Assembly: GCA_025363475.1 (NCBI GenBank)
Contig: JANYDS010000073.1
Location: 38,354-102,353, forward strand
Reading direction: 5' to 3'
Source: Terriglobia bacterium
Lineage (GTDB): Bacteria; Acidobacteriota; Terriglobia; Bryobacterales; Bryobacteraceae
DNA length: 64,000 nt
In this document: positions 42,472-49,418 of the stretch, piece after piece
How positions within the stretch are numbered: position 1 is the first letter of the stretch
Layout: each line of letters starts with the position of its first letter
Notes under the pieces: generated by a model
The model's database searches: none
Told to the model about the DNA's origin: nothing
What the model saw: only the letters and a program-made list of their open reading frames with translations
Translations under genes and position numbers: made by a program

Positions 42472-43745
42472 CGAATCACCTCAATCCCCATGACAGTCAG
42501 ACTCCTTCCGCCGAGCTTGAGTTCCAATACATGTCCTCCGGCGGCGATGCTGTCGGGGATGCGGAAATTGACTTCGTACCGTTCGGAGAGCGGGTCGGTG
42601 CGGAAAGCTTCGATATCGTCCGCAGCCGTGCCATCAATCAGAGCAGCGAAGGTGTCGATGGTCTGAACTTCTTCAAGAGTGGCCTTCATTGATCCGCTGT
42701 CAACCCTTTGCCACGACATGAGATTCACTCCATCGCTGATGGCGACGAGGCGAGGTACAGAAGGCCCGGCAGGAATTACGCGCACGATGGCATCCGGGCA
42801 GAGTTTGCGTCCATGCCATTCGAGGCGCACAGGAACCAGGCCAGTGCGAACCTCTTCGGGCAGAAAAACATTGAACTGCGAGAGGCCGTTCGTTACCGGG
42901 CCAAGATAGCAGCCGACTCCCGGCACGCCATCAATCAGAGCAGTGAGCGAATTCAGATCGCAGGCTGCGGGCAGGTTTTCAAGCTGGAGCGTGACGCAGG
43001 CAAGACGCCCGGTGGCGGGCACGGCTTGCTCACCACTAAAAGCGTTGACGACATGGCGCACCTGGCAGGTGGGTGGTTTGCGCCAGGAGGTCCACATGTA
43101 TTGGGTTTCGAGGCCCGTGAGCGAAAGCAGATCCACACCGTTTGCTTTGGTGAATTCCCGGATTTCATCGGCTGAAATGCGCACTCCGGACCATGTCGTA
43201 TAAGCTTTGGCCGTCTTCGGCAGACCGTTAATTTGCAGGCGGGCGAAACCACCGGGTTTCAAGACGCGTATGGTTTCGCGGAGATAAGAAAAGACGACTT
43301 CAGCGCTGGGAATGTGCTGAAAAACAGCGTAGGAATAGACGAAATCGAAATGGTTGTCGGCAAACTGCGCCAGGTCGCTGCCGCTGGCGCGGTGGGTGTG
43401 GGCGTGCGGAATATCGCGCAGTTTGATGCGGGCCTGGGCGATCATTTCATCCGAAACATCAATGCCATGGATCTCGCCGAAATGGCGACTCATGGGCACG
43501 ATGAGACGCCCCGGGCCGCAGCCGATTTCGAGGGCGCGGCGGGATTTCAAAGGAACGTCGGACGAGAACCGTTTAAGTTCGCCTTCCAGATCGCGGACTA
43601 CATCAGCTGCGGTGGAAAGAAATTCCGCGTCATCCTGATCGCGGCGACCAAACGCCACATAATAATGGGCGTCCTCGCGGGCGCGGTCATTCCACTCGGC
43701 ACGCATGCGGTCGCGGACGGCCTGATCGGGGAGGGCGTGTTCCAA
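42468..43745 (-). CDS. SAM-dependent methyltransferase with unknown C-terminal domain
   Basis: 425 residues. Residues about 45-210 are a class I methyltransferase (ALEIGCGPGRLIVPM binding SAM, then GIDVSDEMIAQAR and the late FDFVYSYAVFQHIP). The C-terminal half (about 215-425) is beta-rich and not recognised; it may bind carbohydrate. It sits between a GH16-like gene and a beta-helix gene in one tight operon, so methylation of a glycan or of a cell-surface compound is a reasonable guess. The gap to the GH16-like gene is 4 bp. Confidence 0.8.
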   Translation of the reverse strand: MEHALPDQAVRDRMRAEWNDRAREDAHYYVAFGRRDQDDAEFLSTAADVVRDLEGELKRFSSDVPLKSRRALEIGCGPGRLIVPMSRHFGEIHGIDVSDEMIAQARIKLRDIPHAHTHRASGSDLAQFADNHFDFVYSYAVFQHIPSAEVVFSYLRETIRVLKPGGFARLQINGLPKTAKAYTTWSGVRISADEIREFTKANGVDLLSLTGLETQYMWTSWRKPPTCQVRHVVNAFSGEQAVPATGRLACVTLQLENLPAACDLNSLTALIDGVPGVGCYLGPVTNGLSQFNVFLPEEVRTGLVPVRLEWHGRKLCPDAIVRVIPAGPSVPRLVAISDGVNLMSWQRVDSGSMKATLEEVQTIDTFAALIDGTAADDIEAFRTDPLSERYEVNFRIPDSIAAGGHVLELKLGGRSLTVMGIEVIR

Positions 43746-43749
43746 CCCG

Positions 43750-44403
43750 TTATTCTAGCGGGTCGGGTTCTGCCCGGTCGGGGTGGTGCCAGACCCGAAT
43801 ATAGTCGATGTCGAGCGTGCCCGAAGCCAGATCGATCAGCAGGAAGGCTGGCAGAGATGAAACGCCTTCGGTGGAAACGAGTTTCTCTTTGCCATCAAGC
43901 GTCCATGCGATTCGGTCCCGTTCCCAGACCACAGTTACGGTGTGGAAACGGGCGGTCAGATCAGGCACCGGGAAAACGTCGCCATAGGTTCGTTCCGTCT
44001 GAGGCGTACCCCAGGAATTGGCCACACTAATCTTGTTCGATTCTCCAGTCACTTCAAACACCGTGATCGCAGGCAGAGGAGCCGGCGGAACAGGCAGCAG
44101 ACGGAAGCGCGCACGTGTTTCCGCGCCGGTGCGAAAGCGGATTTCAAAGCGGCCGTATGGCTGAGCGAACAGGCCAAAGGTGGAAAGGGCCGATGGACTC
44201 GTCATGTGCAAACTACCGCCTGAGACAGGCAGATTCGCGGGCGAAGAGGAGGCCACAGGCAGCAGAGGATCGCGCGGAGTCCAGCGGGTGAGGTTCAGTT
44301 CCCGGGCTTCAAAATCGTCAGTGAACGACGGCTGCCAGCCTGGTTTTTGAGCAGCCAGCAGCGACGACAGGAACAGTAGAGTGGCAAACCTGGCGAGTAA
44401 CAA
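43750..44403 (-). CDS. Exported GH16-like laminarinase-fold protein lacking the catalytic motif
   Basis: 217 residues. Signal peptide (LLARFATLLFLSSLLAAQ), then a concanavalin-like fold with GH16 hallmarks: FTDDFEARELNLTRW, the mid-domain YGRFEIRFR, and the C-terminal SGTLDIDYIRVWH. In active GH16 enzymes the core is E-x-D-x-x-E. Here the equivalent stretch reads AITVFE, so the nucleophile Glu and the Asp are replaced, and only the acid/base Glu remains. It is more likely a glycan-binding protein than a hydrolase. First gene of the three-gene operon. Confidence 0.72.
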   Translation of the reverse strand: MLLARFATLLFLSSLLAAQKPGWQPSFTDDFEARELNLTRWTPRDPLLPVASSSPANLPVSGGSLHMTSPSALSTFGLFAQPYGRFEIRFRTGAETRARFRLLPVPPAPLPAITVFEVTGESNKISVANSWGTPQTERTYGDVFPVPDLTARFHTVTVVWERDRIAWTLDGKEKLVSTEGVSSLPAFLLIDLASGTLDIDYIRVWHHPDRAEPDPLE

Positions 44404-44467
44404 GGAATTTTCATTCTACCTTCGGTGAAAATGCAACAAAATCAACGGTGAAGTAACCTGATTTTAG

Positions 44468-45190
44468 ATGAGGATTCTGGTTGTAGAGGACGAAACAAAG
44501 ATCGCCGACTTTCTGGGGCGCGGACTACAAGGCGCGGGTTATGCGGTGGATGTGGCACCGGACGGGGCTTCCGCGCTGCAGTTCACAGGCACTACTGACT
44601 ATGACCTGGTGATTCTCGATCTGATGCTGCCCGATATGGATGGGCTGAAGGTGCTGGAACGCATCCGCAGCCGCCGCGCCGGGCCTCCGGTTCTGATTCT
44701 GAGTGCGCGCGGGCAACTGGATGATCGCGTGAAGGGCCTCGAAACGGGGGCTGATGATTATCTGACCAAGCCGTTTGCGTTCGTGGAATTTCTGGCTCGT
44801 GTGCGGGCGTTGCTGAGGCGCGGGCAGCCGTCGCCTGAAAAGCTGCAAGTGGCCGACCTGGCGCTGGATTGCGCGCGCCGCCGTGTGGTGCGGGGCAATG
44901 AATCCATTGAACTGGCCCCGAAAGAGTTCGGCATCCTGGAATATATGATGCGCAATAAGGGCCGTCCGCTCAGCCGCACCATGATCGTGGAGCATGTCTG
45001 GGATATGGATTACGACGGGCTGACGAATATCGTGGATGTCTATATCCGCCACTTACGCAGCAAGATTGATGACCGGTTTGCCGAGAAGCTGATCCATACG
45101 GTTCGAGGCATTGGATACATGATTGAAGCTCCGGAAAAATCGGCGGCGGCACGGGGTAATCTCGAGAGTCATTTTGAATCGCAGATCTAG
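44468..45190 (+). CDS. OmpR-family response regulator
   Basis: 240 residues: a receiver domain (Asp8, phosphoacceptor Asp51 in LVILDLMLP, Lys in LTKPF) and a winged-helix DNA-binding domain (about 125-220, GRPLSRTMIVEHVWD). The kinase partner gene starts 37 bp downstream. The sequence resembles the CusR/PcoR branch, which often controls copper or silver resistance, but no metal genes lie beside it. Divergent from the GH16-like operon, with a 64-bp AT-rich gap between the starts that may carry regulatory sites. Confidence 0.92.
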   Translation: MRILVVEDETKIADFLGRGLQGAGYAVDVAPDGASALQFTGTTDYDLVILDLMLPDMDGLKVLERIRSRRAGPPVLILSARGQLDDRVKGLETGADDYLTKPFAFVEFLARVRALLRRGQPSPEKLQVADLALDCARRRVVRGNESIELAPKEFGILEYMMRNKGRPLSRTMIVEHVWDMDYDGLTNIVDVYIRHLRSKIDDRFAEKLIHTVRGIGYMIEAPEKSAAARGNLESHFESQI

Positions 45191-45227
45191 TCTCAAGGTG
45201 TTGTTACAGTAGTCTGCGGAGGGTTCC

Positions 45228-46718
45228 CTGGCGAAACGCAGACACATTACGCGGGGCCTTCGCTTTACCCTTACCGCTGTTTATACCGTGGTTTTCACGC
45301 TGCTGCTCTCCGGCGTAACCTACCTTTTCTGGCAGACCCTTTCTTCCAACCTGAATCAGCAGGCCAGGGACAAACTGGAGCAGAACTGGGCTGAAGTCAA
45401 AGCTTACATGCACATTGTGAGCGACCAGGGCCTGGGCAACTATCACCCGATCTGGATCTACGACTACGACGATCCGGATGAAAGCAGCGCTGTTGCAGGA
45501 GTGCAAAGCGTGATTCTGATTGCCGATGCACAAGGCCACATCCTGTATAAATCGCCAGCGTATCAAGCGCTGGGGATTGATACGCCGGAGCAGATTCGGG
45601 CAGCGCTGGCATCCCCGCAGGTCACGCTGCGCGAGAAGGCTGACCCGGGCGGCATTCCGTATTTGATCCATGCGAATTATGTTTACGATGATGGTGCGGC
45701 GCGCAAGAAATTCTATGTCGCGATCGGGCTGTCGCTGGCTGATTCGCGCAAATTGCTCAATCGTTTTACACTGCTCAGTTTCGGTCTGATACCGCTGGTA
45801 ATTTTGACCGGCTGCGGGATGGGCTGGATCTTCGCGGGACGCGCACTTTCGCCAGTCCTTGACGTGGCGCATGCGGCCCAGCGCATCAGCGGCTCAAACC
45901 TGAGTTTGCGCATTCCTTTGAGAGGGTCAGGGGATGAGCTGGACCGGTTGATTGAAACCTTCAATGAAATGATTGAGCGGATCGGTGTGAGCTTCAACCA
46001 GGTGCGTCAGTTTTCGACTGATGTTTCGCATGAACTGCGGACACCGATTACGGTGGTTCGGGGGCAGCTTGAAGTGGCGCTTTTCACGGCCACGACGGTA
46101 GAGCAGTATCGTGATGCGATCGTAAATTCTCTTTCCGATATTGAGCGGCTGTCACAAATCGTGCGGGCGCTGCTGCTGCTGTCGCAGGCCGAAACCGGTC
46201 AGGTGGTTTTGCAAAAGCAGCCGCTCGATCTGGTGGCTGTAGCGGAAAACATCACCGATCAGTTCCAGATTCCGGCCGAGGGCGCTGAGCTTACGCTGCA
46301 GTTCATCGCGCGCACCAGCAACTGCCGGGGAGATTTTGACCGCGTGCAGCTTGAGCGCATGTTGTCGAATCTGTTGTCAAACGCTATCAAATTCACGCCT
46401 GCGGGAGGCGGGGTCCGCGTGACTGTGGACCGGCGCGATCAGGAAGCGGAAATTTGCGTTGAAGATACGGGCGGTGGTATTTCCGCGGAGCATTTGCCGC
46501 ATATTTTCGACCGGTTCTATCGAGTTCGCGGGCCTGGTGAACAGGCTTCACCGGAAAAAGGGCTGGGGCTGGGCTTGAGCTTTGTGGCGTGGATCGTGCG
46601 GGCACATGGCGGGTCTATTGATGTGCAGAGCGAACCGGGCAAGGGCACCAGGTTTCGTGTGACGTTGCCGTTGACTCTGGACAGCCCGGTGCCTCAGCTG
46701 GAGAATGTAGTTAGTTAG
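45228..46718 (+). CDS. Membrane sensor histidine kinase with probable CTG start
   Basis: 496 residues. Two membrane helices flank a periplasmic sensor region (about 45-185), followed by HAMP, HisKA with His268 in VSHELRTP, and HATPase (NLLSNAIKF, DTGGGIS, GLGLGLSF). It pairs with the regulator upstream. The first ordinary start is GTG 45288, but that removes the basic leader AKRRHITRGLRFT and half of the first membrane helix. Upstream, the frame is open to a TAG and contains no ATG, GTG or TTG. CTG at 45228 follows GGAGGG after 4 bases and gives a complete N-terminus. Confidence 0.85.
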   Translation: MAKRRHITRGLRFTLTAVYTVVFTLLLSGVTYLFWQTLSSNLNQQARDKLEQNWAEVKAYMHIVSDQGLGNYHPIWIYDYDDPDESSAVAGVQSVILIADAQGHILYKSPAYQALGIDTPEQIRAALASPQVTLREKADPGGIPYLIHANYVYDDGAARKKFYVAIGLSLADSRKLLNRFTLLSFGLIPLVILTGCGMGWIFAGRALSPVLDVAHAAQRISGSNLSLRIPLRGSGDELDRLIETFNEMIERIGVSFNQVRQFSTDVSHELRTPITVVRGQLEVALFTATTVEQYRDAIVNSLSDIERLSQIVRALLLLSQAETGQVVLQKQPLDLVAVAENITDQFQIPAEGAELTLQFIARTSNCRGDFDRVQLERMLSNLLSNAIKFTPAGGGVRVTVDRRDQEAEICVEDTGGGISAEHLPHIFDRFYRVRGPGEQASPEKGLGLGLSFVAWIVRAHGGSIDVQSEPGKGTRFRVTLPLTLDSPVPQLENVVS

Positions 46719-46896
46719 CCGCAGGCTTCGACACTTGCTCGATGGGTTCGCCCTGGTTGGTATGCCGCTTACTATTCCTTCATCGAGTGGTTATGGCCGC
46801 GTACCGCTGGGGGACTTGTTGGGAGGCGTTCGGTATATTAACAGTCCCTACCGGACACCTGCCCACAATAAAGCCATTAATTAAGGGAACGGCGCG
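46719..46896. other. Non-coding flank left of the insertion sequence
   Basis: 178 bp between the kinase stop and the left inverted repeat. No intact gene, tRNA or clear terminator seen. The minus-strand transposase frame runs on through the IS end into this DNA for about 39 codons. A plus-strand frame reading GYGRVPLGDLLGGVRYINS has coding-like composition but is not identifiable. Confidence 0.4.
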
Positions 46897-47940
46897 TGTC
46901 AACGTGTTTGAGACACCTCGAAGCATAATTTGCTGAGTTTTATTTTCTGGAGTTGGTTGTGGTTTGTTGATCCAGACCTCCTTTGGCGCGGGCAATGGTT
47001 GGGGCGGCTTGCGGACGAAGCGCTCGGGATGAGCGCTGTAGGCGGCGTTGAGAACAGCGCGACGCCGTTCAATCGTTTCCGGAGCCAGACCATAATGAAC
47101 CACAGCCGGAGAGAGAAGGCCCAGTCCGGAATGGCGGTGCTCGTCGTTATACCAGGCGAAGAACTCCTGGGAGAAAGAACGGGCATCCTGTAGAGACCCA
47201 AAACGTTCCGGGAAGCCGGGCCGGTATTTCAGAGTCCGGAAGTGGCTTTCCGAATATGGGTTATCGTCGGATACGTGGGGGCGGCTGTGGGTCTTGGTGA
47301 TGCCGAGGTCGGCCATCAAAAAGGCGACGGGTTTGGATGTCATTGAGGAACCCCGGTCCGCATGGATCGTCAGCTTCCCCGGTTCGATTGCCTGTTTGTT
47401 GCAGGTGTCCGCAATGAGCCGTTTGGCCAGCTCCGAACTTTCACCGTCGGCAACCATCCAGCCCACCACATAGCGGCTGAAGACGTCGAGGATCACGTAG
47501 AGATAGAAGTAGGTCCACTTGGCCGGACCGAGCAGTTTCGTGATGTCCCAGCTCCAGAGCTGGTTGGGTCCGGTGGCCAGCAACTCGGGTTTCGTGTAAG
47601 CCGGATGGACAAGTTGGTCGCGGCGCTCACGCGTCTCGCCTTCGCTTTCCAGAATCCGGTACATGGTGCGAATCGAGCAATGATATCTGCCTTCGTCGAG
47701 CAGCGTGGCGTAAATCGCAGCTGGCGCGCTGTTTTGAAATCTCTCCTCATGAAGGCTGGCCAGCACTGCTTCCCGTTTCGCGGAATCCAGCGCCCGCGGC
47801 ACAAACCGCACGGCGGCAACCGCCGGAGAAACAACCGCCGAAAACCCCTTCCTATAAAAAGAAGAACGCGGAAAATCGAAGGCCTCGCAGGCGGCTCTGA
47901 CTCCGACCGTCGGCGTAAGATCTCCGATGGCCGTTCTCAC
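46780..47940 (-). CDS. IS3-family transposase, OrfB (DDE integrase)
   Basis: 386 codons from GTG 47940, which overlaps the OrfA stop. The rve/DDE core is intact: Asp in WSWDITKL, Asp in IHADRGSSM, and Glu in DDNPYSESHFRTLKY. A helical HTH_21-like region precedes it (APAAIYATLLDEGRYHCSIRTMYR). It should be made mainly as an OrfAB fusion by -1 slippage at 47985-47992. The frame has no stop inside the element: it reads through the left inverted repeat (46897-46915) and ends in flanking DNA at 46780, so the last 39 or so residues are foreign. Confidence 0.9.
   Translation of the reverse strand: MRTAIGDLTPTVGVRAACEAFDFPRSSFYRKGFSAVVSPAVAAVRFVPRALDSAKREAVLASLHEERFQNSAPAAIYATLLDEGRYHCSIRTMYRILESEGETRERRDQLVHPAYTKPELLATGPNQLWSWDITKLLGPAKWTYFYLYVILDVFSRYVVGWMVADGESSELAKRLIADTCNKQAIEPGKLTIHADRGSSMTSKPVAFLMADLGITKTHSRPHVSDDNPYSESHFRTLKYRPGFPERFGSLQDARSFSQEFFAWYNDEHRHSGLGLLSPAVVHYGLAPETIERRRAVLNAAYSAHPERFVRKPPQPLPAPKEVWINKPQPTPENKTQQIMLRGVSNTLTRAVPLINGFIVGRCPVGTVNIPNASQQVPQRYAAITTR
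46897..46915 (+). repeat. Left terminal inverted repeat of the IS
   Basis: TGTCAACGTGTTTGAGACA. It matches the reverse complement of the right end at 15 of 19 positions. It marks the downstream (3') end of the transposase genes, and OrfB reads straight through it. Confidence 0.8.
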
Positions 47941-48434
47941 GACACCTCCGTTTCCGCGATCGGAATGCCCAACAGCATAGCCACTTTTTTTTGAACGTCG
48001 ATCACGATCTCCGCCTTGCGCAGCCGATCGGTCAGGCGCTCGTTGTCGCGTCGCAGTTTCTGATTCTCCGCTGTCAGCGGATTGGCCTTCGACTTCGGCC
48101 CTCGCTTTTGCGGAGCCAAGCCTTCCAGGATTCCGGACTTGCGTTCCTGGCGCCACTTCGTCAGATGCGAAGAATACAGACCATGCCGACGAAGCACGGC
48201 GCCGATATCGCCGATTCCCCTCGCGGCATCCGCTTCAGCCAGAACCTGCTGCTTGTAATCGCCCGAGTAAGTGCGCCGTTTCGCGCGAGCCAAAACCTCG
48301 GGATTCGGGCGGGGCGCTGCGCGCCCGCCCGAAAGATCACCCAATATCGAATCCAAAACTCCCGTCTCGTGTGCCGTAGCGCGGGCAGTGCCGATCATCG
48401 TTGCCATGCTGAGTCTCTTTCCCGCCCTGCTCAC
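47937..48434 (-). CDS. IS3-family transposase, OrfA (helix-turn-helix)
   Basis: 165 residues. The HTH_Tnp_1-type region (RRTYSGDYKQQVLAEADAA ... GIGDIGAVLRRHGLYSSHLTKW) binds the element's ends. It is followed by a leucine-zipper-like coiled coil (TAENQKLRRDNERLTDRLRKAE) that mediates OrfA-OrfAB contacts. The length is above the usual 90-120 because of a Gly/Ala/Pro-rich N-terminus; ATG 48407 is a possible shorter start. It ends with GTGA overlapping the OrfB start. Confidence 0.88.
   Translation of the reverse strand: MSRAGKRLSMATMIGTARATAHETGVLDSILGDLSGGRAAPRPNPEVLARAKRRTYSGDYKQQVLAEADAARGIGDIGAVLRRHGLYSSHLTKWRQERKSGILEGLAPQKRGPKSKANPLTAENQKLRRDNERLTDRLRKAEIVIDVQKKVAMLLGIPIAETEVS
47985..47992 (-). 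promoter_or_regulatory. Slippery A-run for programmed -1 frameshift in the IS
   Basis: Eight consecutive A followed by G on the coding (minus) strand, within the OrfA codons for QKKV. The -1 frame from this point is the OrfB frame and is open through it. Runs such as A6G drive -1 slippage in many IS3 elements and give the active OrfAB transposase. Site seen directly; use inferred. Confidence 0.7.
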
Positions 48435-48453
48435 TAATTGCGGTCACACAAGA

Positions 48454-48472
48454 TGTCTCAGTCATGTTGGCA
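48454..48472 (-). repeat. Right terminal inverted repeat of the IS
   Basis: Reads TGCCAACATGACTGAGACA inwards (minus strand). It lies 20 bp upstream of the OrfA start, so it also spans the likely transposase promoter region. Confidence 0.8.
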
Positions 48473-48827
48473 CAGAGCATTACCGTGAAACCGAGACGAC
48501 CATTGACAGGAATTACTGTGCCCGGCGTGAATCGCTAGCCGGATACCAGCCTCACAAACTGTAACTCGTGCAACTGGGCATTCCCTTATGGGAATACCAA
48601 TGAGACTACCGCAGACTTGCAGAACGACCGATTGGACTTTTTGTCACATTGGGCAACAAATCGGGCCACGCAGTCCGGATTCCCGAAGACTCCATCACCA
48701 GTTACGTTGTCGACGTCAAAAACCAGAGTGGCGGGACCGTGGCGGACCGGGCGGGCAATAGCAGGCAAAATGTTCGTTCCGTAGCTGGATGACCAGTCCA
48801 CCCTAAACTGTAATAAGATCAGAAACT
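48473..48827. other. Gene-poor stretch between the IS and the molybdenum hydroxylase operon
   Basis: 355 bp with no convincing intact gene. A minus-strand open frame at 48586-48801 (reading DWSSSYGTNILPAIARPV and TLVFDVDNVTGDGVFGNP) has protein-like composition and could be a fragment of a larger decayed gene, but I cannot name it. The last 40 bases, AT-richer with TAATAAGAT, may hold the promoter of the downstream operon. Confidence 0.4.
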
Positions 48828-49418
48828 ATGGCTGATCCTGTTTCCAGCTTCGACGTTTCCCGCCGCGAATTTCTCGAAGGTACAGGCGCTGTTGCGCTCG
48901 CCGCCGTTGCCGCCGTCCCTGCCTTGGGCGCTGATGAACTCCCCTCCGTTCCCCATACCGCAATTCAAGTCACCATCAACGGCGTCAAACAGAAAATCGA
49001 CGTCGAAGACCGCTGGACGATGGTTGAAATGCTGCGCGACGGCCTCGGCCTCACCGGCACCAAAATCGGCTGTGATCGCGGAGAATGCGGAGCGTGTACA
49101 GTGCTCCTCGACGGCAAGCCCGTCTATTCCTGCAGCAACCTCGCCGTTTGGGCAGACGGGCGGTCCATCCAAACCGTGGAAGGCCTCGCCAAGGGTGACA
49201 AGCTCGACCCCTTGCAACAGGCCTTCATTGATCATGATGCGCCGCAATGCGGCTTCTGCACAGCAGGCCAGCTCATGAGCGCGAAGGCTTTGCTCAACAA
49301 CAATCCGCACCCTACCGCCGACGAGGTGCGCGCCGCCATGACCGGCAACATCTGCCGCTGTTCCAACTACAACCGCTATGTGGAAGCCGTAATGTCAGTT
49401 TCGGGAGCCCGCGCATGA
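48828..49418 (+). CDS. Molybdenum hydroxylase 2Fe-2S subunit (PaoA/YagT-like), Tat-exported
   Basis: 196 residues. Twin-arginine signal (SRREFLEGTGAVALAAVAA), then a plant-type 2Fe-2S domain (CDRGECGACTVLLDG plus a later Cys) and a helical 2Fe-2S domain (CGFCTAGQ and CRCSNY). It passes electrons from the molybdenum centre to FAD. The Tat leader takes the folded three-subunit enzyme to the periplasm, as in PaoABC. The stop overlaps the start of the large subunit (ATGA). Confidence 0.94.
   Translation: MADPVSSFDVSRREFLEGTGAVALAAVAAVPALGADELPSVPHTAIQVTINGVKQKIDVEDRWTMVEMLRDGLGLTGTKIGCDRGECGACTVLLDGKPVYSCSNLAVWADGRSIQTVEGLAKGDKLDPLQQAFIDHDAPQCGFCTAGQLMSAKALLNNNPHPTADEVRAAMTGNICRCSNYNRYVEAVMSVSGARA

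Larger units (their letters stand above)
46897..48472 (-). mobile_element. IS3-family insertion sequence (about 1.58 kb)
   Basis: Bounded by imperfect inverted repeats TGTCAACGTGTTTGAGACA (left) and, read inwards from the right, TGCCAACATGACTGAGACA. It contains two overlapping minus-strand reading frames in the OrfA/OrfB arrangement of IS3 elements. Both transposase frames look intact, so it may be active. No matching 3-5 bp target duplication is visible (GCGCG on the left, CAGAG on the right), so an original duplication may have been lost by recombination. Confidence 0.88.
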
